From contig NZ_CP108109.1 in the NCBI RefSeq assembly GCF_036199905.1, positions 3,457,501 through 3,521,500 on the forward strand: a DNA stretch of 64,000 nucleotides, given 5' to 3'. Shown here piece by piece: positions 25,830 through 33,836 of the stretch. The position numbers were made by a program, and so were the translations under genes. The stretch is from Streptomyces sp. NBC_00223 (GTDB lineage Bacteria > Actinomycetota > Actinomycetes > Streptomycetales > Streptomycetaceae). The first letter of the stretch is position 1; each line of letters opens with the position of its first letter. The notes under the pieces are model-generated. The model made no database searches. It was not told the DNA's origin and was given only the letters and a program-made list of their open reading frames with translations.

Positions 25830-27427
25830 GCGGAACGACCACACGGCGGTGCTCATGCCGCGACCCCGAGACCGGGAAGAACTACGGCAAGGCATGCCCG
25901 AAGTTGTCCAGCAAGCGGCACGGCACCTACGCCGTGCGCCACGAACTGCCCGCCCGCCAGGACGGCACCCGGCGCGAATACCGCCGCTCGGGCTTCACCA
26001 CCGCCACCAAGGCCACCGAAGAACTGGACAAGGTCCGGGCTCTGCTGGCCATACCCGACGAGGACGACCCCGCCGGGCAGTTGCTCATCAGCGACCTGCT
26101 GGAATCCTGTGCCCGCGGCAAGGAGCCGCTGCCCGACTACGACGAGACCCGGCGCCGGTTCGCCACCGGCCAGGCCCTCAACGCGAAGACCACCGTCGCC
26201 GAATGGCTCGACCTGTGGCTCGCGGGCCGCAAGCGGCTGCGGCCGACCGGACTCAAGCGCTACGAGCTGGACGTGCGCGTCCACCTCAAGCCGCACCTGG
26301 GCCACCTGCGGCTGGACAAGCTCCGGGTGCACCACCTGGACACGATGTTCGACGCCATCAACGAGGCCAACATCGAAATCGGCGAGCAGAACACGCAGCG
26401 GCGGGCCGCTATCACGCAGTTCCGGGCGACCTCACGCAAGGGTGCGGACGGCCGCGCTCAGCGTGCCGCACTCCAGGAGACGATCGACGCCATGCCACCC
26501 TTCCGCCGGGTCACCGGGGCGAGCACCCAGCAGCACATCAAGGCCACCCTGCGCGCCGCGCTGAACGTGGCCATCGCCCAGCAGGCCATGCCGAACTTCA
26601 ACCCCGCCGAGCATGTCGAAGTGGAGCCCGGTGCCAAGCCGAAGGCGCTGGTGTGGACCGACGAGCGCCTTGCCCACTGGCAGGCCACCAGCGAGAAGCC
26701 CTCCCCGGTCATGGTGTGGACCCCGGAACAGACCGGGCGCTTCCTCGACTTCATCGCCGACGACCGCCTTTACGGCCTGTGGCACCTCATCGCCTTCCGG
26801 GGCCTTCGGCGCGGTGAAGCCTGCGGGCTGCGGTGGATGGACCTCAACTGGGCCGGCTCCTCGCTCGCCGTGGCCACCCAACTCGTCCAGGACGGCTGGG
26901 AGATCATCGAAGGCGCACCCAAGACGAACTCCGGAGTGCGCACCATCGCGCTCGACACCGAGTCCATCACCTACCTGCGCGACCACAAGAAGCGGCAGGC
27001 CGCCGAGCGTGCCCAGTGGGGGACCTCCTGGAAGCTGACCGGGCGCATCTACACCCAGGAGGACGGCTCCTGGCTCCACCCCGGCAAGGTCTCCGACCTC
27101 TTCGAGCGCCTGGTCGCCACCGCCGGACTGCCCCCGGTCCGCCTCCACGACCTGCGCCACGGCGCCGCGACCCTCATGCTCGCCGCCGGCATCGACATCA
27201 AGGTCGTCTCCGACACCCTCGGCCACTCCGACACCCGCATCACCCGCGACATCTACCAAGCCGTCCTCGACGACCTCGCCCGCGCCGCCGCCGAAGCCGT
27301 CATCAGGCTGGTGCCCCGCAACCGCACCAAGGGCGGTACGAGCCGCCCGATGGAGCCCGTCCGACGGATGCCGGGGATGACCCGGCCCCGGCAGAACGAG
27401 CAACAGGCTGACGACCACGGCGCATGA
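25826..27427 (+). CDS. int: Tyrosine recombinase / site-specific integrase
   Basis: The product has 533 residues. The catalytic set is present: Arg in FRGLRRGEACGLRW (about 325), HDLRHG (about 441-446), LGHSDTRITRDIYQ with the second His, and the nucleophilic Tyr at about 477. A SAM-like core-binding domain lies in front (TVAEWLDLWLAGRKRLRPTG and LRLDKLRVHHLDTMF), and the N-terminus has an arm-binding-like region (HGTYAVRHELPARQDGTRRE). It is longer than phage lambda Int but normal for actinomycete integrative elements. The gene reads towards tRNA-Thr at 29105, whose 3' end faces it, the usual relation of such an integrase to its attachment site. Confidence 0.93.
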   Translation: MSGTTTRRCSCRDPETGKNYGKACPKLSSKRHGTYAVRHELPARQDGTRREYRRSGFTTATKATEELDKVRALLAIPDEDDPAGQLLISDLLESCARGKEPLPDYDETRRRFATGQALNAKTTVAEWLDLWLAGRKRLRPTGLKRYELDVRVHLKPHLGHLRLDKLRVHHLDTMFDAINEANIEIGEQNTQRRAAITQFRATSRKGADGRAQRAALQETIDAMPPFRRVTGASTQQHIKATLRAALNVAIAQQAMPNFNPAEHVEVEPGAKPKALVWTDERLAHWQATSEKPSPVMVWTPEQTGRFLDFIADDRLYGLWHLIAFRGLRRGEACGLRWMDLNWAGSSLAVATQLVQDGWEIIEGAPKTNSGVRTIALDTESITYLRDHKKRQAAERAQWGTSWKLTGRIYTQEDGSWLHPGKVSDLFERLVATAGLPPVRLHDLRHGAATLMLAAGIDIKVVSDTLGHSDTRITRDIYQAVLDDLARAAAEAVIRLVPRNRTKGGTSRPMEPVRRMPGMTRPRQNEQQADDHGA

Positions 27428-27443
27428 GCGCCACAGACGCCAA

Positions 27444-27476
27444 AGGCCCCGGCCAGCACCTCGCTGACCGGGGCCT
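27444..27476 (+). terminator. Hairpin after int
   Basis: AGGCCCCGG (27444-27452) pairs perfectly with CCGGGGCCT (27468-27476) with a 15-base loop that can pair further (CAGC/GCTG). It lies 17 bases after the integrase stop. There is no T-tract, as usual in this kind of genome. Confidence 0.6.
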
Positions 27477-27714
27477 CACGCATGGTTCGCCACCGTTTCC
27501 CGCACCACCACGCACACACGAAGAGGCCCTGGGAAATGGAGCGTTGTCGCCCTCCTGGAGGAGATGAAAGCACCCCCCGCACAGTTCGGGTGCCCTAAAG
27601 TCGTCCCAGCGGCTGACGGCCCACAGGCAACGCTTTCATGCATCGGCACCAGCGGCGCGGCAACAACGCCGCGCTCCGGCGATCAGCCGGAAACCCGATG
27701 CAGGAAGGAAACTC

Positions 27715-27843
27715 GTGCCCCAAGGCCGGCACCGCAACACGAGAAAAGGGGAAACCCGACTACGAGTCGTCTTAACCTTCGCCAGTGCAGTAGCCGCCCG
27801 CGTCCTCGCCGACGCGGTCAGCTCGCACCTCGGCAACCGTTGA
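27715..27843 (+). CDS. 42-residue protein of unknown function
   Basis: A small frame starts with GTG at 27715 after AGGAAGGA at a good distance and ends with TGA at 27841. The product begins MPQGRHRNTRKGETRLRVV, then LTFASAVAARVLADAVSS, HLGNR: a basic N-terminus followed by an alanine/valine-rich helix long enough to touch or cross a membrane. Third-position codon bias is normal for the genome. I do not recognise a family. Its place between int and the tRNA suggests it belongs to the integrative element. Confidence 0.5.
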   Translation: MPQGRHRNTRKGETRLRVVLTFASAVAARVLADAVSSHLGNR

Positions 27844-28133
27844 GACGTGTAGTCGGATCTCCTGTCCACAACAGTGACCGCACGCGGTCATAGGCGCGCT
27901 AGAACCGCGCCACACGTGGGGGTCGCGCAAGGCAGCGTGGCTCCCACGTGCTGTGTCGGCGGCTGCCGTCTATGCACCCGTGCCCTAAGTACACGGATTC
28001 ATAGAGTTAGGCAACGCCATCGTCAGTACTGTACTGCCCCGCGACCTCCGATCACCTATTAATTTACACACGGAGTCGTGTGTCGATCATCGACCAGATC
28101 GGGGCCGCGCACCTCGCGGTCGCCGCACGCGGC

Positions 28134-28763
28134 TCAACCCCTGGACCAATGGCGGGCAAGTGAAGCGTCGGTGCGCAGGGTCGCGGGCATGCCTGCGTCC
28201 ACTTCCTCCTGGCCGTGCTGTTCGCCGCAGGGGCAGATGCTCCAGCCGTCCCGTTCGACGCGTACGGCTACCGTCTCGGTGATACCAGCGAGTTCAGTAA
28301 GCACGCCGACCGGCAGGTCTGCCCCGTCGGCAGAGACGGAGGACAGCGCTGCTTCGATCTCGGTGGCCAGGTCCAGTGCCTGATCGGCGATGCGCCCGTT
28401 GCCGTTCAAACGTGCGTACTTGGCAGCCTGGGCGGCGGCCATCACCAGGCGGCCTGCCACAGGTACGGGCACCGCGACGGTTCGGGCGTCGACTCGGACG
28501 GGCCGCACAGAATGTACGTCCTCCGCGCCCTCACGGTTGGGGTCCGAGGCAACGATGATGGCGTCGGCGACGGTCTCAGGCACGACCATATGGATGGCCT
28601 CTTCCGGGTCCAGGTTCATGCGCTCGGCGACAGAGCGGACCATCAGCGCCACCACGTCGCGCACCGCCACCGGCTCGACCTCGACGCCGCGCGTCAAGAG
28701 CACCGCGCTCGTCTGGGCGACGATCGCCTTGAAGTCCACACTCTGCTGGATGTCCGGCACCAC
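28134..28763 (-). CDS. Unknown protein between int and tRNA-Thr
   Basis: The product has 209 residues, starting with GTG at 28763 or 28760. The middle is helical and valine/alanine-rich (VEPVAVRDVVALMVRSVAER, MVVPETVADAIIVASDPN), and the C-terminal third has a CPCGEQHGQEE segment with two cysteines and a histidine that might bind metal. Low-G+C DNA surrounds it on both sides. No family was recognised. It is probably the last cargo gene of the island before the tRNA attachment site. Confidence 0.6.
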   Translation of the reverse strand: MVPDIQQSVDFKAIVAQTSAVLLTRGVEVEPVAVRDVVALMVRSVAERMNLDPEEAIHMVVPETVADAIIVASDPNREGAEDVHSVRPVRVDARTVAVPVPVAGRLVMAAAQAAKYARLNGNGRIADQALDLATEIEAALSSVSADGADLPVGVLTELAGITETVAVRVERDGWSICPCGEQHGQEEVDAGMPATLRTDASLARHWSRG

Positions 28764-29065
28764 TTCAGCCTACGGCCTCGCTCTTGTCGGGATGCGACAA
28801 CCCCGACAGCACACCGCAAGACCCCGCGCGCCAGCCACCCGGACACCCGCTCCGACCGCCGGAGGCCCCAGAACGCCGAGAGATATCGACGGGCCACCAC
28901 AGATCAAGGACCGGCAACGAGCCTCTGCGGCGCGCACCACGCACTCCCCGGGAACGGCCCGTTGTCCTCCGACTGTCCCGATGCGCTCCCCTCGTGCTCC
29001 CCTGACCTCCGGAGGCCCCCACCGCCCAGAGCGGCCGGCCTCGCGAAGGCCCGAGGAAAAGGAAA

Positions 29066-29098
29066 AACCCCAGGTCACGGCGAGTGAGTCCTGGGGTT
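29066..29098 (-). terminator. Intrinsic terminator of tRNA-Thr
   Basis: AACCCCAGG and CCTGGGGTT (29066-29074 and 29090-29098) form a perfect 9-bp stem. Read on the minus strand, it is followed by TTTTTCCTTTTCC, a rare T-rich tail in this genome. It lies directly downstream of the tRNA gene. Confidence 0.8.
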
Positions 29099-29104
29099 CT
29101 CCGG

Positions 29105-29178
29105 AGCCGCCTTCGGGATTCGAACCCGAGACCTACGCATTACGAGTGCGTTGCTCTGGCCAACTGAGCTAAGGCGGC
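29105..29178 (-). tRNA. tRNA-Thr (anticodon CGT)
   Basis: On the minus strand the 7-bp acceptor stem GCCGCCT/AGGCGGC, the D-arm TTAGCTCAGTTGGCCAGAGC, the anticodon stem ACGCA/TGCGT with loop CTCGTAA, and the T-arm GGGTTCGAATCCC are all present. The anticodon CGT reads ACG (Thr). CCA is not encoded. The 3' half faces the integrase, making this the likely attachment gene of the island to the left. Confidence 0.95.
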
Positions 29179-29277
29179 TTGCTGCTGTGCGGCCAAGCCT
29201 GGCAGCCGCAGCGGGGGAAAGTCTACAGGGTTCCCGGGGGTGGTCGGCACACCCCCGGGGACGCGTTCAGGCGCTGC

Positions 29278-30864
29278 TCAGGCGCACTTCTCGTGGTCCG
29301 GCGGGACCTTGCCCTCCAGCAGGTACGCGTTGACCGCCGAGTCGATGCAGTCCGAGCCCCGGCCGTACGCCGTGTGGCCGTCGCCGTCGTACGTCAGCAG
29401 GTGGCCCGAGGAAAGCTGCGAGGCGAGCGAGACGGCCCAGGCGTACGGCGTCGCCGGGTCGCGGATCGTGCCGACCACGAGGATCGGCGCCGCGCCCTGG
29501 GCGGTGATCCGCTCGGCGTGCCCGGTGGCGTGCAGCGGCCAGTAGCCGCAGATCAGCGAGGACCAGGCCAGCGTCGTACCGAAGTGCGGGGACGCCTTGC
29601 GGAAGGCGGTCAGTACGTGTTCGACGCCGGCCGGCGAGGTGACCGCCGGGGGGAGGTCGAGGCAGTTCACCGCGGCGTTGGCGTACATCAGATTGCTGTA
29701 CTTACCGGAGGCGTCCCGCTCGTAGTAGCTGTCGGACAGCCGCAGGAGAGGGGCACCGTCTCCCTTGTTCGCGCTGGTCAGCGCCTGGCGGAGGGTGGGC
29801 CACGCGGACTCGTCGTACATCGCGGCGATCACACCGGTCGTACCGAGCGACTCGGTGAGGGGACGCGAGCTGCCGGTCTTGAGCGGGTGCGCGTCCAGGG
29901 CGCGGAAGAAGGCGTCGAGGCGCTTGCCCGCGTTGTCCACGGACGACGTGCCGAGCGGGCAGCCGGACCGCTTGACGCAGTCCTTCGCGAAGGCGTCGAA
30001 CGCCACCTCGAAGCCACCGGCCTGGGCGCGGCTGGACTCCAGCGCGTCCACCGACGGGTCCATCGCGCCGTCGAGCACGAGCCGCCCGACGCGCTGCGGG
30101 AAGAGCCCGGCGTAGGTGGCGCCGAGGAACGTACCGTACGACTTTCCGACGTACGTCAGCTTCTCGTCGCCGAGCAGGGCGCGCAGGACGTCCATGTCGC
30201 GGGCCGAGTCGACCGTGGAGACATGGCCGAGGAGCGCGGCGGACCGCTTGTCGCAGCCGGCCGCGAAGTCCCGGTCGGCCTTGGTCAGCGCGGTGATCTC
30301 CCCGGGGTTGTCGGGGGTGGTGTCGACGGCCGTGAACGCGTCCATCTGCTTGTCGCCGAGGCAGTCCACCGGCTCGCTGCGGGCGACTCCGCGCGGGTCG
30401 ACGGCGACCATGTCGTACCGGCTGGTGACAGGCGCGGGGTAGCCGAGGGCCGCGTACTGGAGGTAGTCGATCGCCGAGCCGCCGGGGCCGCCGGGGTTGA
30501 CCAGCAGCGAGCCGAGGCGTTTGCCGGGGCCGGCGGCCTTCTTGCGGGCCACCACGAGCTTGAGGTCGTCCGCGGCGACGGGGTGCGCGTAGTCGAGCGG
30601 GACCTTCATCGTCGTGCAGTCGAAGCCGGTGGCACCGCAGTCGCGCCAGCTCAGCTTCTGGTCGTAGTACGACGCGAGGTCGGACGGCGTACGGGAGGGC
30701 AGCGGCTGGAGCGAGGCCGTGGCGGTGTCCGCGACGGCGCTGGTGGGGACCGGGGAGGACGCCGCGGCCTTGTGACCGCCCCCTCCGGAGGTGCATGCGG
30801 ACAGCAGCAGTCCGGCCACCGCGCACACGGTGGCCGGGATGCGGAGCAGGCGCTTGGAATGCAT
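29278..30864 (-). CDS. TAP-family alpha/beta hydrolase lipoprotein (tripeptidyl aminopeptidase type)
   Basis: The product has 528 residues. The signal peptide ends in a lipobox (AGLLLSACTSGGGG), so the protein is exported and lipid-anchored. The alpha/beta-hydrolase fold shows LLVNPGGPGGSAIDYLQYA (oxyanion region), the nucleophile in GKSYGTFLGATYAG (Ser near 240), and the catalytic His in YDGDGHTAYGRGSDC near the end, within the TAP-like C-terminal domain. This is the SlpD/E-TAP group of Streptomyces that removes tripeptides from the N-termini of extracellular proteins. The start ATG at 30864 follows GGGAGGAC. The gene stands just upstream of tRNA-Thr on the same strand. Confidence 0.88.
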   Translation of the reverse strand: MHSKRLLRIPATVCAVAGLLLSACTSGGGGHKAAASSPVPTSAVADTATASLQPLPSRTPSDLASYYDQKLSWRDCGATGFDCTTMKVPLDYAHPVAADDLKLVVARKKAAGPGKRLGSLLVNPGGPGGSAIDYLQYAALGYPAPVTSRYDMVAVDPRGVARSEPVDCLGDKQMDAFTAVDTTPDNPGEITALTKADRDFAAGCDKRSAALLGHVSTVDSARDMDVLRALLGDEKLTYVGKSYGTFLGATYAGLFPQRVGRLVLDGAMDPSVDALESSRAQAGGFEVAFDAFAKDCVKRSGCPLGTSSVDNAGKRLDAFFRALDAHPLKTGSSRPLTESLGTTGVIAAMYDESAWPTLRQALTSANKGDGAPLLRLSDSYYERDASGKYSNLMYANAAVNCLDLPPAVTSPAGVEHVLTAFRKASPHFGTTLAWSSLICGYWPLHATGHAERITAQGAAPILVVGTIRDPATPYAWAVSLASQLSSGHLLTYDGDGHTAYGRGSDCIDSAVNAYLLEGKVPPDHEKCA

Positions 30865-30960
30865 CGGCGGCTCGGGTCCTCCCGTCGGGTGACTGCGAGC
30901 GTATCGGCCGGGGACGGCCGGTGATCGACAATACTGTCGCCTTTTGAGTGATTTACGAGA

Positions 30961-32274
30961 CTACGGTCGGATTTTCGCGTGAGCGGGCGTGGACGTGGCG
31001 GCCGCCGGGGTCGGGGAGGCGGCTGGGGAGGCGGCCGGGTGCGTGGGCGGGTGCGTGGCCGTACGGTGCGTCGGTGACGGCTCAATGGACGGCTTCGGGG
31101 TCGGCCGCAGAGTGGGTCGCGAAGTCGGCCGCGGACTCGGGCGCGAAGTCGGCCGCGGACTCGGGCGCGGACTCGATCGCGAAGTCCGCTCCGAGGCCGA
31201 CGGCTTCACGGCCGGCGCGGCCCCCGAAGCCGGCGCCGTAACCCGCCCAGGAGCCGCGGCATGCGCCGCCCCCGCAGCCGTCGCCGCCCCCGCAGCAACC
31301 GAAGCCGAAGGCGCGCCCGCCCCCACCCCGACCCCCGACCCTGCCCTCGACCCCGCCCCCGCCGGCCCGTCCAGCTTCTCCGTCAGATACCCCGCGACCA
31401 GCGCGAACAGCTGCCGCCGCCCCTCGACGCCGTCGACGATCCGCACCTCGTCCCCGTGCGGGTGCAGCGCCTCCCGCAGCCGCCGGGCAGAGGCCCGCGG
31501 CCCGCTCTCACCGGCGGTCGCCGCGAGAAGCAGCGAGGGACGCGGGCCGGCGGTGGCCGCGAACGGCGGATACGTACCGGAGATCCCGGCCCCGGCCACG
31601 AAGCGCGACGGATTGGCCAACGCCTCCCGTACGGCGCACGGCGCCTGCGGGCCGAGGCCGATCACCGCGCGGGCGGTACGCGCGGTCAGGGCGCGGAACA
31701 GCCGGGCCGTCTCGGCCAGTACGGCCGACGGGTCGCGACCGCACTCCGGCGGCATGACCACGAGGAACGGGTCGGCCCGACCGCGTTGGGCCTGGAGGGC
31801 GAAGCCGCTGTAGAGGTCCCGGGCGCCCCCGGCCACATGCGCGACGACCACCGGATAGGCGACGCCCGCGGCGTGCGCGGAGTCGTAGTGCGGGGGCAGC
31901 CAGACCTGGGTGCCGTCCAGCAGGACCTCCAGGGTGCCGCCCGAGGGGTGGCCGAGGGTACGCATCTCGGGCGGCGGCGGGGCCGGTTCGGGCGTACGCG
32001 GCGGCGGGGGCGGCGGCGCGGGTTCGGCCGACCGGACGGCGGCGACCGTACGCGGCGCGGGGGCGGAGTGCAGCAGCGGTACGGCCAGCCCGACGGCGAC
32101 CAGCGCGGCCGCCCCGGAACCGCAGAACCGCAGGATGGTGCCGAGCCGGTCCTCGGTGAGTTCGTACGGGCGCCCGGACCGCTGGAGGTGCCAGTGCCGC
32201 AGAGCCCGCAGCGTGAGAAGGACGGCGGCGCCGGCGGCCAGGAGCAGCAATACGGTCAGTACGGCGTCGGCCAC
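30961..32274 (-). CDS. Membrane-anchored esterase-like protein with Pro/Ser/Thr-rich tail
   Basis: The product has 437 residues from the GTG at 32274, chosen for the GAGGGG upstream and because the protein then begins with a membrane segment (VLTVLLLLAAGAAVLLTLRA). A second segment follows (GAAALVAVGLAVPLLHSAP). The extracellular part resembles an esterase-D-like hydrolase (GTQVWLPPHYDSAHAAGV, PFLVVMPPECGRDPS), but the nucleophile elbow reads IGLGPQAPCA instead of GxSxG, so it may be inactive. The tail is a long run of SPRP/TSRP repeats, cell-wall spanning in type. It lies between the TAP peptidase and holB genes on the same strand. Confidence 0.7.
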   Translation of the reverse strand: MADAVLTVLLLLAAGAAVLLTLRALRHWHLQRSGRPYELTEDRLGTILRFCGSGAAALVAVGLAVPLLHSAPAPRTVAAVRSAEPAPPPPPPRTPEPAPPPPEMRTLGHPSGGTLEVLLDGTQVWLPPHYDSAHAAGVAYPVVVAHVAGGARDLYSGFALQAQRGRADPFLVVMPPECGRDPSAVLAETARLFRALTARTARAVIGLGPQAPCAVREALANPSRFVAGAGISGTYPPFAATAGPRPSLLLAATAGESGPRASARRLREALHPHGDEVRIVDGVEGRRQLFALVAGYLTEKLDGPAGAGSRAGSGVGVGAGAPSASVAAGAATAAGAAHAAAPGRVTAPASGAAPAVKPSASERTSRSSPRPSPRPTSRPSPRPTSRPTLRPTPKPSIEPSPTHRTATHPPTHPAASPAASPTPAAATSTPAHAKIRP

Positions 32275-32516
32275 GGCGGCAACCCCTCGGGACGGCTGCG
32301 GCCCCGCGGGGACAGGGACGGACGGCGGGGGCGCTTGCCTGCACCTTGCAACGGGACCCGCGCGGCGGCCGGGAGCCGTTACCGTCGCGGGCCCGTGATC
32401 ACCCGAAGGCACCAGCGGCGGCGCCCGACCGTACGGTCCGCCCAGCCGCCCACGTCAACAGAACCGCGTCAACAGAACCGCGTCACCCGGCGGCCCGCGT
32501 CACCCGGCCGTACGAC

Positions 32517-33722
32517 TCACCCCGCCCGCAGCGCGAGCGCCATGGCCTCGACGGCGAGCAGAGGGGCGACGTTGCGGTCCAGGGCGTCGCGGCAGGCGAG
32601 CACCGCCTCGATGCGGCGCAGACTCTGCTCGGGCCGGGAGGAACGCGCGATCTGCTCGATACCCTCCAGGGCCTCGGTGTTGGCGACGCGGTCCGCGGAG
32701 GCGCCGAACTGCACCGAGAGCACATCGCGGTAGAAGGCGGCGAGGTCGGTCAGCGCGAGGTCGAGGGTGTCGCGCTGGGTACGGGTGGAACGGCGTTTCT
32801 GCCGGTCGGCGAGGTCCTTCATGGCGCCGGCCGTACCGCGCGGCATACGGCTGCCCGCGCCGGCCGCGGCGCCGAGGGCCGCGCGCATCTCCTCGGTCTC
32901 CTTGCCGTCGACCTCCTCCGCGACGGCCTTCGCGTCCTCGGAGGCGGCGTCCACCAGCTCCTGGGCGGCCCGCAGACAGCCGCCGACGTCCGCGACCCGC
33001 AGCGGGAGCCGCAGTACGGTCGCGCGGCGGGTACGGGCGGACTCGTCCGTCGCCAGCCGGCGGGCGCGGCCGATGTGGCCCTGGGTGGCGCGGGCGACGC
33101 GGGCGGCCAGGCCGGGTTCGATGCCGTCCCTGCGGGTCAGCACGTCGGCGACCGCCTCGGCGGAGGGGGTGCGCAGGGTCAGCAGCCGGCAGCGGGAACG
33201 GATGGTCGGCAGCGCGTCCTCGACGGAGGGGGTGCACAGCAGCCACACCGTACGGGGGGCGGGCTCCTCGACCGCCTTGAGCAGGACGTTCGCGGCGCCC
33301 TCGGTCAGCCGGTCGGCGTCCTCCAGGATGATCACCTGCCAGCGGCCGCCGGCCGGTGACATCGAGGCGCGGCGGACGAGGTCGCGGGTGTCCTTCACGC
33401 CGATCGACAGCAGGTCGGTACGGACGGTCTCCACGTCGGCGTGCGTGCCGATCAGGGTGGTGTGGCAGCCGTCGCAGAAGCCGCAGCCGGGCGGGGCGCC
33501 GAGGGCCTTGTCGGGGCTGACGCACTGGAGGGCTGCCGCGAAGGCCCTGGCGGCGGTGGAGCGCCCCGAGCCGGGCGGGCCCGTGAAGAGCCAGGCGTGG
33601 GTCATCCGGGACCCTCCGCCGAGGGCCGCGCCGGGCGTGACCAGGGTGTTGGCGTCCTCGGCGGCGGCGGAGAGCTCCGCCACGACGCGGGGTTGGCCGA
33701 CGACGTCGTCCCATACGGGCAT
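32517..33722 (-). CDS. holB: DNA polymerase III subunit delta'
   Basis: The product has 401 residues. The AAA+ clamp-loader features are clear: VWDDVVGQPRVVAEL at the N-terminus, a Walker A-like GPPGSGRST in which Arg replaces the Lys (normal for delta', which does not hydrolyse ATP), a zinc module (CGFCDGCH), VIILEDADRLTEGAANVLLK, and the sensor region SRCRLLTLR. It is part of the clamp loader that places the beta sliding clamp on DNA. The start ATG at 33722 is well placed. In many streptomycetes tmk and topA lie upstream; here an asparagine-synthase-like gene takes that place. Confidence 0.93.
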   Translation of the reverse strand: MPVWDDVVGQPRVVAELSAAAEDANTLVTPGAALGGGSRMTHAWLFTGPPGSGRSTAARAFAAALQCVSPDKALGAPPGCGFCDGCHTTLIGTHADVETVRTDLLSIGVKDTRDLVRRASMSPAGGRWQVIILEDADRLTEGAANVLLKAVEEPAPRTVWLLCTPSVEDALPTIRSRCRLLTLRTPSAEAVADVLTRRDGIEPGLAARVARATQGHIGRARRLATDESARTRRATVLRLPLRVADVGGCLRAAQELVDAASEDAKAVAEEVDGKETEEMRAALGAAAGAGSRMPRGTAGAMKDLADRQKRRSTRTQRDTLDLALTDLAAFYRDVLSVQFGASADRVANTEALEGIEQIARSSRPEQSLRRIEAVLACRDALDRNVAPLLAVEAMALALRAG

Positions 33723-33836
33723 CTCGTACGACCTCGCTTCTCGTGGTTCCGCGGTCCCCCCATTCTGCCCCCTGCCTGTGACACCCCTCCCTATGACGCC
33801 CGGGACGACGTGACGCCCGGCCCGACCTCGCAGCTC

